DNA from: Siccirubricoccus soli
Lineage (GTDB): Bacteria; Pseudomonadota; Alphaproteobacteria; Acetobacterales; Acetobacteraceae
DNA length: 37,443 bases
Direction of reading: 5' to 3'
Assembly (NCBI RefSeq): GCF_024178315.1
Contig: NZ_JAMZIK010000039.1
Coordinates: 1-37,443 of the forward strand
In this document: piece after piece, positions 1 through 6,775 of the stretch
Position numbering within the stretch: the stretch's first letter is position 1
How the letters are laid out: each line of letters starts with the position of its first letter
Notes under the pieces: model-generated
Told to the model about the DNA's origin: nothing
Database searches by the model: none
The model's input: the letters and a program-made list of their open reading frames with translations, nothing else
Position numbers and translations under genes: made by a program

Positions 1-2
1 CG

Positions 3-707
3 GCGGCGGCGGCGCAGGCCTCCGCCCTGCCGGCCCTCATGGCGGAGGTCGCGAAGGCCGCCGGGCTGCTGGAGGCGCCTGCGGCCCGGCTGGTCGCCGG
101 TGGCGAGGCGCGGCCGCTGCGCCTCGCCGAGGTGGAGCGGCTGCTCGGCTCCGGCGCCCTGGTGGTCGATGGCTGCCGCCACCTGCTGCAGCAGGGCGGC
201 GAGTCGATCTCCCTCGCCCGCCGGCCCGTGCTCTTCGCCCTGGCCCGGACGCTGGGCGAGGCATGGCCCGGCGATGCCCCGCGGGAGGCGCTGCTCCGCC
301 GGGCCTTCGGCGCCCGCCACGCGGATGAGTCGCACCGTGCCCGGCTGCGGGTGGAGATCGGCCGGCTGCGCGCGGCGCTGCGGCCGCTGGCGGGCATCGG
401 CGCGACGCCGCGCGGCTTCGCCCTGGCGCCGCAGCCGGGCGTGCCCGTCCTGGTGCTGGCCCGGCCGGCGGAGGAGGCGCATGCGACGGTGCTCGCCTTG
501 CTGGCCGATGGCGAGGCGTGGTCGAGCTCCGCCCTGGCGCTCGCCCTCGGCACCAGCCAGCGGAGCCTGCAGCGGGCGCTGGAGGCGCTGGCGGCGGCGG
601 GAAAGGTGCAGGGCCTCGGCCGTGGCCGGGCCAGGCGCTGGGTGGCGCAGCCCTTGCCGGGATTCGCGCCAGGCTTGTTGCTCCCGGGCCCCTGGCCGGG
701 CGGCTAG
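3..707 (+). CDS. DNA-binding regulator, C-terminal part (two winged-helix modules)
   Basis: The reading frame is open from the left edge, so this is the C-terminal part of a longer protein; the first ATG in the window (39) need not be the start. The first visible module, roughly residues 60-135 counted from that ATG, reads like an OmpR-type winged helix: an Arg-rich start, a helix ending in an acidic turn, a recognition-helix stretch (VEIGRLRAAL) and a terminal hairpin (GATPRGFALA). A second, shorter helix-turn-helix follows at about residues 150-200 (TSQRSLQRALEALAAAGKVQ), like a MarR or IclR winged helix. It is therefore probably a transcription factor; signal and targets are unknown. The next gene starts 33 nt downstream, so the two may be co-transcribed. 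The family assignment is inference from motif shape. Confidence 0.6.
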   Translation, partial: AAAAQASALPALMAEVAKAAGLLEAPAARLVAGGEARPLRLAEVERLLGSGALVVDGCRHLLQQGGESISLARRPVLFALARTLGEAWPGDAPREALLRRAFGARHADESHRARLRVEIGRLRAALRPLAGIGATPRGFALAPQPGVPVLVLARPAEEAHATVLALLADGEAWSSSALALALGTSQRSLQRALEALAAAGKVQGLGRGRARRWVAQPLPGFAPGLLLPGPWPGG

Positions 708-708
708 G

Positions 709-734
709 CTCCCCTCGCTGAACAACGAGGGGAG
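709..734 (+). promoter_or_regulatory. Inverted repeat overlapping the Shine-Dalgarno of the next gene
   Basis: Perfect 9-bp arms CTCCCCTCG (709-717) and CGAGGGGAG (726-734) enclose an 8-nt loop. The right arm contains the GGAG that serves as ribosome binding site for the ATG at 741. The hairpin could act as a weak terminator for the upstream regulator gene or mask the ribosome binding site. Structure is seen; function is inference. Confidence 0.4.
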
Positions 735-740
735 AGAGGG

Positions 741-1394
741 ATGCACCGCCGCGCCGCCGAGATCCTCCGCGACTACGGGCCCTTCCCGGAGATCGATCAG
801 GTGCATGGCGTCAGCTTCGACGGCCACCTGGTCTGGTTCGCCTCCGGCGCACGGCTGAACGCCCTGGACCCGGACAGCGGCGAGCTGCTGCGGGCGATCG
901 CGGTGCCGGCGGCGGCGGGCACCGCCTTCGACGGGCGCTACCTTTACCAGATCGCCGAAGGGCTGATCCGGAAGATCGACCCGACAAGCGGCCAGGTGCT
1001 GGGCAGCATCAGGCTGCCGGGCGAGGGCGGCTATTCCGGCATGGCCTGGGCGGAGGGCAGCCTCTGGGTCGGGCAGTATCGCAACCGCCGCATCCATCGG
1101 ATCGATCCCGAGACCGGCACCGTCCTCCGCACCATCGAGACGCAGCGCGTCGTCACCGGCGTCACCTGGGTGGAGGGCGAGCTGTGGCACGGGAGCTGGG
1201 AGGGGGAGGAGAGCGCGCTGCTGCGGCTCGATCCTCGCACGGGAGAGGCGCTGGAATGCCTCGATCTGCCGCCCGGGATGGGCGTCTCCGGCCTGGAAGC
1301 CGATGCCGGCGGGCGCTTCTTCTACGGCGGCGGCAGCAGCGGCCGGTTACGCGCGGTGCGGCGACCAGCCGGCAGGAAGGCGGGGAAGGGCTGA
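741..1394 (+). CDS. Glutaminyl-cyclotransferase-like / YncE-like beta-propeller protein
   Basis: 217 aa with repeated beta-propeller blades: each has a Trp or Phe strand (LVWFAS, SLWVGQY, ELWHGSW) followed by a turn of the type LDPDSGE, IDPTSGQ, IDPETGT or LDPRTGE, about 45 residues apart. This repeat is typical of the glutamine-cyclotransferase / Vgb / YncE group of propellers. No signal peptide is visible, so the protein is probably cytoplasmic. The start is supported by GGGGAG six nt upstream of ATG 741. No catalytic residues can be pointed to, so a true cyclotransferase activity is not claimed; it may be a ligand-sensing or hydrolase-like propeller working with the upstream regulator. Confidence 0.7.
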   Translation: MHRRAAEILRDYGPFPEIDQVHGVSFDGHLVWFASGARLNALDPDSGELLRAIAVPAAAGTAFDGRYLYQIAEGLIRKIDPTSGQVLGSIRLPGEGGYSGMAWAEGSLWVGQYRNRRIHRIDPETGTVLRTIETQRVVTGVTWVEGELWHGSWEGEESALLRLDPRTGEALECLDLPPGMGVSGLEADAGGRFFYGGGSSGRLRAVRRPAGRKAGKG

Positions 1395-1422
1395 GAAGCC
1401 CGCGCTCCGGCCGGGCCTCCCG

Positions 1423-1488
1423 GCCCGCCATCGGCGGGCGCTGCCATGCGCCATGCGGGGCGCGGCAACCGCATGGCTGCCGCGCCCC
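1423..1488 (+). terminator. Two GC-rich hairpins, probable terminator
   Basis: Two consecutive perfect hairpins lie 29 and 63 nt after the propeller gene stop. The first has arms GCCCGCC (1423-1429) and GGCGGGC (1433-1439). The second has 11-bp arms GGGGCGCGGCA (1457-1467) and TGCCGCGCCCC (1478-1488). No U-tract follows, so classical intrinsic termination is uncertain. Confidence 0.4.
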
Positions 1489-1532
1489 GACGCCAGAGGC
1501 CGAAAGCGCGAAGCCCGCCAGCAGACAATGCG

Positions 1533-1682
1533 CTGGAGCGGGATGGGCGAGCGACGCTCAACCCATCCCGCTCCAGAGCAAACTCCGATCAGATAGAATC
1601 ATCTGATCGGAGGTATTTGCTCGCCATAACAACAGCCTAGAGCGGGCTCCGTGAGCCAGTACGAACGGAAACCGCTCTAGAG
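1533..1682. repeat. Composite palindromic repeat, copy 1 (three hairpins)
   Basis: Read on the minus strand from 1682, it begins CTCTAGAGC and forms a first imperfect hairpin (arms around 1672-1662 and 1651-1641). A second perfect hairpin has arms CTCCGATCAGAT (1583-1594) and ATCTGATCGGAG (1601-1612), flanked by GAGCAAA (1576-1582) and TTTGCTC (1616-1622), which also pair. A third hairpin has perfect 15-bp arms at 1533-1547 and 1562-1576. The unit 1571-1682 aligns end to end with the element at 4729-4839 and shares its linker blocks. The stop codon of the adjacent minus-strand gene lies inside the CTCTAG end. No coding capacity; REP- or MITE-like element by inference. Confidence 0.75.
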
Positions 1683-2873
1683 ATTCACCTTCCCCGTATG
1701 CAGCTTCAGCCGCATATGGTCCGGCACCTCCTGCCCCGCATCGGTGAAGGCCTTGCGCAGCGCGCTCATGCTCGGGCCGAAGATGCCGCTGCGATTCTCG
1801 CTGCACCAGTCGCGGCTTTGCTGCGGCATGGTGAGGCTGCCCTGGAAGCGCGGCATCACCCAGCGGGCGAACAGCTCGTAGCTGCGCATCGTGTCCTCGC
1901 GATTCGCCCATTCATGCGCGCGGAACAGCACGCCGCCGGCGCCGCCCTCGGTGAATTCCAACAGCCGGGCGATGCCGGCCGCCACGGTGTCCGGGCTGCC
2001 CACCAGCGTGGTGCCGGCCTTCAGCCCGTCGCCCAGCGGGTTCTCGCTGCGCATCGGCGGGCGGCCCAGCGTCTCGCTGAAATAGGTCAGGGTCTCCAGC
2101 CTCTCGCCATGCGCCACGTCGCGGAAGGCGCGCTCATCCTCCTCGGCGCAATGCATGTTCACCACCAGCCGCCAGCCGGCGCGGTCCATCACCTTGCCGT
2201 GCTTCTTCGCCTCCGCCTCGCCCTGGCGCCAGGACTCCGCCAGCTTCAGCGGCCCGCCCGGCAGGCCGGCGCCGAGGGAGAGCAGCCCGACGCCGTACTT
2301 CCCCGCCGTCATCGCGCCGGAGGGCGTGGTGGCGCTGGCGACCGCGATGGGGAAGTGCGGGTAGGTGTAGGGCGCCAGGTGCAGCCGCGCCTGGTTCAGC
2401 TCGAACCAGTCGGTCTTGATCGTCACCGGCTCCTCGCAGGCCAGCAGCTGCATGATGGCGCCGAGGCTCTCATCCATCATCCGCCGCTGCTCCTCCGCCT
2501 TGATGCCCATCATGTAGGCGTCGGAGACCAGGGCGCCGGGGCCGCAGCCCAGCATGGCGCGGCCGCGCGTCATGTGGTCGAGCTGGACGAAGCGCTGCGC
2601 CACCAGCAGCGGATGGTGATAGGGCAGCGAGGTGACGCCGGAGCCGAGCATGATGTGCTTCGTCCGCTCCGCTGCCGCGCCGATGAAGATCTCCGGCGAG
2701 GCGATGATCTCCCAGCCCGCGGAATGGTGCTCGCCGATCCAGGCCTCGTCATAACCCAGCGTGTCCAGCCACTGGATGAGCTCGAGGTCGCGGCCGAGGG
2801 CGAGGGTCGGGTTGTCGCCCACCCGGTGGAACGGCGCCAGGAAGATGCCGAAGCGCAAGCCGCGATGGGCCAT
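1677..2873 (-). CDS. LLM-class flavin-dependent monooxygenase, limonene 1,2-monooxygenase-like
   Basis: 398 aa, a luciferase-like TIM-barrel flavin monooxygenase. The N-terminus (LRFGIFLAPFHRVGDNPTLA) and the motif YDEAWIGEHHSAGWEIIASP, followed by LGSGVTSLPYHHP and RGRAMLGCGPGAL, match the limonene 1,2-monooxygenase (LimB) branch, which uses reduced flavin and O2 to oxygenate small hydrophobic substrates. Length fits that branch. ATG 2873 is chosen because the conserved N-terminus begins there; the frame continues upstream but without family features. No flavin reductase lies beside it, so reduced flavin must come from elsewhere. The last codon and the TAG stop fall within the neighbouring palindromic repeat. 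The true substrate is unknown; the LimB name should be read as a family label. Confidence 0.85.
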   Translation of the reverse strand: MAHRGLRFGIFLAPFHRVGDNPTLALGRDLELIQWLDTLGYDEAWIGEHHSAGWEIIASPEIFIGAAAERTKHIMLGSGVTSLPYHHPLLVAQRFVQLDHMTRGRAMLGCGPGALVSDAYMMGIKAEEQRRMMDESLGAIMQLLACEEPVTIKTDWFELNQARLHLAPYTYPHFPIAVASATTPSGAMTAGKYGVGLLSLGAGLPGGPLKLAESWRQGEAEAKKHGKVMDRAGWRLVVNMHCAEEDERAFRDVAHGERLETLTYFSETLGRPPMRSENPLGDGLKAGTTLVGSPDTVAAGIARLLEFTEGGAGGVLFRAHEWANREDTMRSYELFARWVMPRFQGSLTMPQQSRDWCSENRSGIFGPSMSALRKAFTDAGQEVPDHMRLKLHTGKVNL

Positions 2874-3093
2874 GGATGCGTGCCTTTCCAGGTGTTGTCC
2901 CAGGGAGGCTAGGGACAGGGCAAGGCGAAGGTCAACCTTGGGCGGGCGACCGCCCCGGCCGCGGCCACCCTGCCCGCCGCCATCGGCCGCAGGCGCGGGA
3001 TCGGCCCTTCGCTTGGCGCAAAGGTGATGCAGCGCACAGCGAGCCGAAACGGCGGGAAGCATGTTGGGCGCATCGCCAGGAGGGACTGCCGCC

Positions 3094-3333
3094 ATGGACG
3101 CCACCGCCACCGCCCTGCCCGCCACCGCCCTGCCCCATCTCCCGGCGCTCCCCGCACGGGGATTGCTGCGCCGGCTGCGCTGGTGGTGGCTGCGGCGGCG
3201 CAGCGATGCCATCCTGCGCAGCCTGGCGGCACGGCATCATCGGCCGGCCGCCCCGAAGCCGGCGGAACCGGGCTGGGAGGCCCGGATCACCGCCATCGTC
3301 CCCGGCTTCGGCCTGCTGCGCCTCTCCCGCTGA
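3094..3333 (+). CDS. Small basic hypothetical protein
   Basis: 79 aa. ATG 3094 is preceded by AGGAGGG with a spacing of 8 nt, one of the best ribosome binding sites in the window, which is the main reason to accept it. The protein has an Ala/Pro-rich first third, then a very basic aromatic segment (RRLRWWWLRRRSDAILRSLA, about residues 25-44) somewhat like the Arg-rich helix of DUF1127 proteins, and ends in a hydrophobic stretch (IVPGFGLLRLSR). It converges on the YncE-like gene with only 10 nt between stops. No family can be named with confidence. Confidence 0.5.
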   Translation: MDATATALPATALPHLPALPARGLLRRLRWWWLRRRSDAILRSLAARHHRPAAPKPAEPGWEARITAIVPGFGLLRLSR

Positions 3334-3343
3334 GCGGCGGTGC

Positions 3344-4504
3344 TCAGCGCGGCCGCTCCGCCGTCCGCAGCGCGGCGGAGCCGCCGCCGACCCGCAGCCG
3401 CGGCCCGGCCTCGCTCAGCGCGCCATCCTCGCCGACCCGGAAGACGGAGATGTCCTTCTCCACCATGTTGCCCACCAGCAGGGTGCGGCCATCGGCGGAG
3501 AAGGCTGCGCCCTGGGACCAGGTGCCGACCTGCGCTTCCGAGACCACCGCGAGCCGCCCATTCTCGATGCGCAGCAGCTTCACCAGGCCGGGACCGTGGA
3601 AGGGCGAATCCGCCGGCTTGTTGGAGCCGTTCATCACCGTCACCGCGATGAAGCGGCCATCCGGGCTTGCCATGATGCCTTCCGGCGTCTGGCCGACGCT
3701 GGCGGTATCGACGATGCGGAAGGGCATGCTCCGCAGATCGACCAGGCTCACCGTATCGGCATCCCCGGTGCCGCGGCCGATATTGGCGACCGCCGCCCAT
3801 TGCCCGTCCGGGGTCACCGTCAGGCCATAGGGGCGGACGCCGGTGGTGATCTCCCGGTCCAGCTTCACCACCCGCTCGCCATCGATCTGCAGCACGTTCA
3901 GCGAGTGGTCGCCATACCGCGTGACCAGGGCGTGGCGCCCATCCACGGTGAATTGCACGTGGGAGACCTCGGAGGATACGGGCCCGATCTCCACCTTGCC
4001 GGCCGGCGTCACCTGGCCCTGGGCGATGCGGTAGATACTGACCGTGCCTTCCGCCCGGTTCGCCACCAGCGCCAGGGTGCCGGCGCGGTTGATGGAGAGA
4101 CCGGCCGGTGCCAGGCCGGTGGGCAGGGTGGCGACGAGGCGCGGCGGGTTCGCCGTGAGGTCGAGCACCGAGAGCGTGTTGCCCGGCACGAGCTTGCCGG
4201 GGTCGGCCGGGTCCCGCACCTGGTTGGCGGTGACGAGGGCAAGGCGCTCATCCGGGGTGATGGCGACGGAAAGGGGCGGGCCGACGACGCTCGCCGGCAC
4301 GGCGATCTCCGCCCGGATGGCGGGCGGCGAGGCGGAGAGGTCGATGACGGTCACCGAATCCGGCGGCGAGTCCCGCAGGTTGCGGACGGTACCGTTCTCC
4401 AGCACCGTCTTGCCGTCATTGGCCGAGATCGCGAGCTGGGCGGCAGCCGGGGAGGCAAGCGCCAGGGCAAAGGCGAAGGCGGCGGCGCGCGGCAGCTCTG
4501 GCAT
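3344..4504 (-). CDS. Secreted YncE-like / lactonase-type beta-propeller protein
   Basis: 386 aa. ATG 4504 has GGGAGGAT upstream and opens a clear signal peptide: hydrophobic core AAAFAFALALASPAAA with a likely cleavage after residue 22, before Gln. The mature part is a repeated beta-propeller: strand pairs such as SVTVIDLSASP, TLSVLDLTANP, TVSIYRIAQG and TVSLVDLRSMP alternate with ITPDERLALVTAN-type turns (INRAGTLALVAN, VTPDGQWAAVAN, ASPDGRFIAVTV). This is the YncE / 7-bladed lactonase-like group. It is predicted to be periplasmic. Ligand or activity is not evident. It runs alone, about 390 nt downstream of the stress-protein gene on the same strand, with a palindromic repeat between them. 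Confidence 0.75.
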   Translation of the reverse strand: MPELPRAAAFAFALALASPAAAQLAISANDGKTVLENGTVRNLRDSPPDSVTVIDLSASPPAIRAEIAVPASVVGPPLSVAITPDERLALVTANQVRDPADPGKLVPGNTLSVLDLTANPPRLVATLPTGLAPAGLSINRAGTLALVANRAEGTVSIYRIAQGQVTPAGKVEIGPVSSEVSHVQFTVDGRHALVTRYGDHSLNVLQIDGERVVKLDREITTGVRPYGLTVTPDGQWAAVANIGRGTGDADTVSLVDLRSMPFRIVDTASVGQTPEGIMASPDGRFIAVTVMNGSNKPADSPFHGPGLVKLLRIENGRLAVVSEAQVGTWSQGAAFSADGRTLLVGNMVEKDISVFRVGEDGALSEAGPRLRVGGGSAALRTAERPR

Positions 4505-4727
4505 TGTCGGATCCTCCCGTCGCAGAGTGTCGGACGTAGCACGCTGCATGTCGAGAGGGGGGCGGGTTGCGGCGCCACGGGCGGGATGGTGCCCGCCCGA
4601 CCTGCCCTTCCGGCGGTGCGGGACGCCACGGACCTGGGGCATGGCGGCCTCCCAGCCCTTGCTGCGCCGGGCAAAGCTGCCGTCGCCCCTTGTCCTTCCA
4701 CGGCTTCGCCGCGCAAGACCGCGCGAG
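4505..4727. other. Intergenic stretch upstream of the YncE-like gene
   Basis: The 387 nt between the YncE-like start and the stress-protein stop hold no credible gene. Apart from the repeat at 4729-4839, the visible structure is a GC-rich near-palindrome (CGGGCGGGATGGTGCCCGCCCG read in two halves) near 4575-4600. The promoter of the YncE-like gene must lie here, but no convincing -35/-10 pair was found. Confidence 0.3.
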
Positions 4728-4728
4728 G

Positions 4729-4839
4729 CTCTAGAGCATGCTGCGTTCGCTTGCGCTCACGCAGCATGTTCTAGGTCGTTGTTTTGCGAGCATCTTCACG
4801 CGTTCAGATGATGCCATCTGAACGCGATCTGCTCTAGAG
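4729..4839. repeat. Composite palindromic repeat, copy 2 (two hairpins)
   Basis: The element is bounded on both sides by CTCTAGAG. Hairpin 1 has arms CATGCTGCGT (4737-4746) and ACGCAGCATG (4759-4768). Hairpin 2 has perfect 12-bp arms CGCGTTCAGATG (4799-4810) and CATCTGAACGCG (4815-4826), with outer pairing GAGCA / TGCTC. It shares with copy 1 the blocks CTCTAGAGC, CGTTCG, CTCACG, TCTAGG, GTTGTT, CGAGCA, TCAGATGAT and TGCTCT in the same order, while stem sequences differ in paired fashion. It lies between two minus-strand genes. Confidence 0.75.
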
Positions 4840-4891
4840 ATCTGGCGAGTACGGGCTCCCCGCGAAGCCGCGCAGCGGTTCCAGGGAGCTC

Positions 4892-5734
4892 TCAATGCGA
4901 CAGCAGCACCGGCAGGGTCATCTCCTGCAGCAGCCGGCGCGTCACGCCGCCGAGCGCCCATTCGCGCAGCCGCGAATGGCCATAGCCGCCGATGACCAGC
5001 AGGTCGGCCTGCAGCTCCGCCGCATGGTTCAGCAGGATGTCGGCCACCGAGATCTCGGTGCCAGAGCTGCGCTCCACCCGCACCGCGACACCATGGCGCG
5101 CCAAGTGACGGGCGATGTCGGCGCCCGGATCCTCGCCATGCACGCCGGCCGCGCCTCCGGGACTGACCACCAGCACGGTGGCGGTGCCCGCCCCGACCAG
5201 CAGCGGCAGCGCATCCCGCACCGCCCGCGCCGCCTCGCGGCTGGCATTCCAGCCGATCAGGGCACGCTCGCCCGGCACCCCGAAACTGTCGGCATAGGGC
5301 ACCACCAGCACCGGCCGGCCGGCGCCGAACAGCACCTGCTCGATCACCGTCCCCGCCCCCGGCGGCATTCCGTCCGGGCTCGCCTGGCCGAGAATCGTCA
5401 GATCGGCATAGCGGGCATGCTGCGTCACCACCTCGGCGATGCTGCCCTCCGCCTGGCGCCATTCGCCCGGCAGGTCCTCCCGCCGCAGGCATGCGCGGAA
5501 TGCCGCCTCGGCCTTCGCCGCGGCGGCCAGCCCTTCCTCGCGCAGTGCGTCGATCACGCCCACCGCCGCCACGCCGCCGGCATCCGCCGCGGCGAGGGCC
5601 GGCAGCACGGCATCCACGACGAAGAGGCCGGTGAGGTGCGCGCCATGCCGCCGCGCCAGATCGGCGGCGAATTGCAGCCGCGCGGCGGAACGCTCCGTCG
5701 CGTCCAGATGCACCAGAAGATCCTTGAGCGACAT
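4892..5734 (-). CDS. Tandem universal stress protein
   Basis: 280 aa, two USP domains in tandem (about 1-140 and 150-280), each starting with a beta-strand (DLLVHLDAT and ALIGWNAS). The second carries the ATP-binding loop GGYGHSRLREWALGGVT, matching the G-2x-G-9x-(S/T) pattern of nucleotide-binding USPs; the first domain's matching loop (LGQASPDGMPPGAGTV) is degenerate, the usual asymmetry of tandem USPs. Cytoplasmic. ATG 5734 begins the conserved SLKDLLVHLDAT strand. A TTGAT-N4-GTCAA site lies about 72 nt upstream of the start, so control by an FNR/FixK/Anr-type regulator is plausible, as is known for many USPs. Single-gene unit. Confidence 0.9.
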   Translation of the reverse strand: MSLKDLLVHLDATERSAARLQFAADLARRHGAHLTGLFVVDAVLPALAAADAGGVAAVGVIDALREEGLAAAAKAEAAFRACLRREDLPGEWRQAEGSIAEVVTQHARYADLTILGQASPDGMPPGAGTVIEQVLFGAGRPVLVVPYADSFGVPGERALIGWNASREAARAVRDALPLLVGAGTATVLVVSPGGAAGVHGEDPGADIARHLARHGVAVRVERSSGTEISVADILLNHAAELQADLLVIGGYGHSRLREWALGGVTRRLLQEMTLPVLLSH

Positions 5735-5799
5735 CCTCGACCCCTTCCCCCCCGCGGCGCCATGGAGGAGAGATTTCGCCGCGCTGGCGGATTGCGACC

Positions 5800-5813
5800 T
5801 TGATCAGCGTCAA
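5800..5813 (-). promoter_or_regulatory. FNR/FixK/Anr-type binding site
   Basis: TTGATCAGCGTCAA matches the consensus TTGAT-N4-ATCAA at nine of ten fixed positions. Its centre (5806.5) is about 72 nt upstream of the stress-protein start on the minus strand. If the site works at -41.5, transcription would start near 5765, with a GAAATCT stretch at about the -10 position. It is also about 85 nt upstream of dgoK on the other strand. Confidence 0.55.
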
Positions 5814-5890
5814 TTGCCTCAGGCTTCGCGGAACCGTGATGGCGGAAGCATCCGGCTGCGCCGCCCCGCGCCGCCTGCTACCCATGCGGG

Positions 5891-6775
5891 ATGATCGGCA
5901 TCGACTGGGGCACCTCCTCCTTCCGCGCCTACCGACTGGCGGCCGATGGCCGGATCCTGGACCGCGTCGCGCGCGAGGCGGGCATCCTCGCCATCCCCGC
6001 AGGCGGCTTCCCCGCGGCGCTGGAGGCGGCGATCGGCCCCTGGCTGGCGGCGGGCGAGCGCCGCGTGCTGCTCTGCGGCATGGTCGGCAGCCGGCAGGGC
6101 TGGGTGGAGGCGCCCTACCTGCCCTGCCCGGCCGGGCCGGCGGAGATCGCCGCCGCCCTTACCCGCATTCCCTATGATCAGGCCGAGCTGCTGCTGGTGC
6201 CCGGCCTTTCCACGCGGGATGCCGGCGGCGTGCCGGATGTGATGCGGGGCGAGGAGACCAAGCTCATCGGCCTGCTGGCCGCGCTCGGCAGCGCGCCCGC
6301 CCTGGCCTGCCTGCCCGGCACCCACAGCAAATGGGCGCGGCTGGAGGGCGGGCGCATCGCCGGCTTCGCCACCCAGATGACAGGGGAGCTGCGCGCCGTG
6401 CTGCTGGCGCACAGCATCCTCGGCCGCATGGCGGAGGAGGGGCCGACGGTGGAGGCGGCCTTCCGCCGGGGCGTCCGCCGCGCCGGCGAGGCGGGCGGGC
6501 TGCTGCACCAGCTTTTCGGCACCCGCGGGCTGGGGCTGATGGGGGAGCTCTTGCCGGCGGAGACGTCCTCCTACCTCTCCGGCCTGCTCATCGGCCATGA
6601 ACTCCGCGCGGTGCTGGCGGAGGCGCCGCCCGCCGGCCCCATCCACCTGGCGGGGGCGGAGGCGCTGGCCGCGGCCTATGCGCTCGCCTTCGCCGAATGC
6701 GGCCTGGACTGGCGGATGCAGGACCCGGACCTCGCCGCGCATGGCCTGCACCTGATCGCGGAGACCCTGGCATGA
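5891..6775 (+). CDS. dgoK: 2-dehydro-3-deoxygalactonokinase
   Basis: 294 aa. Phosphorylates 2-keto-3-deoxygalactonate to the 6-phosphate in the De Ley-Doudoroff galactonate pathway. The N-terminal strand-turn MIGIDWGTSSFRAYRL is the typical phosphate-1 loop of DgoK; GMVGSRQGW, VPGLSTRD, GEETKLIGLL and LPGTHSKWARL are family blocks in the expected order, and length is normal. Its TGA overlaps the ATG of the aldolase gene (ATGA, 6772-6775), so the two are translationally coupled. Galactonate dehydratase (dgoD) is not in the window. Kinase assignment is strong; the in vivo sugar acid could be galactonate or a related 2-keto-3-deoxy acid. Confidence 0.93.
   Translation: MIGIDWGTSSFRAYRLAADGRILDRVAREAGILAIPAGGFPAALEAAIGPWLAAGERRVLLCGMVGSRQGWVEAPYLPCPAGPAEIAAALTRIPYDQAELLLVPGLSTRDAGGVPDVMRGEETKLIGLLAALGSAPALACLPGTHSKWARLEGGRIAGFATQMTGELRAVLLAHSILGRMAEEGPTVEAAFRRGVRRAGEAGGLLHQLFGTRGLGLMGELLPAETSSYLSGLLIGHELRAVLAEAPPAGPIHLAGAEALAAAYALAFAECGLDWRMQDPDLAAHGLHLIAETLA

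Noticed and set aside
1696-2912. A 404-codon open frame on the plus strand
   Set aside because: Antisense to the limonene-monooxygenase-like gene and His/Ala/Arg-rich throughout.
2876-4774. A 632-codon open frame on the plus strand
   Set aside because: Mostly the complement of the secreted YncE-like gene, which has a signal peptide, ribosome site and propeller repeats on the minus strand.
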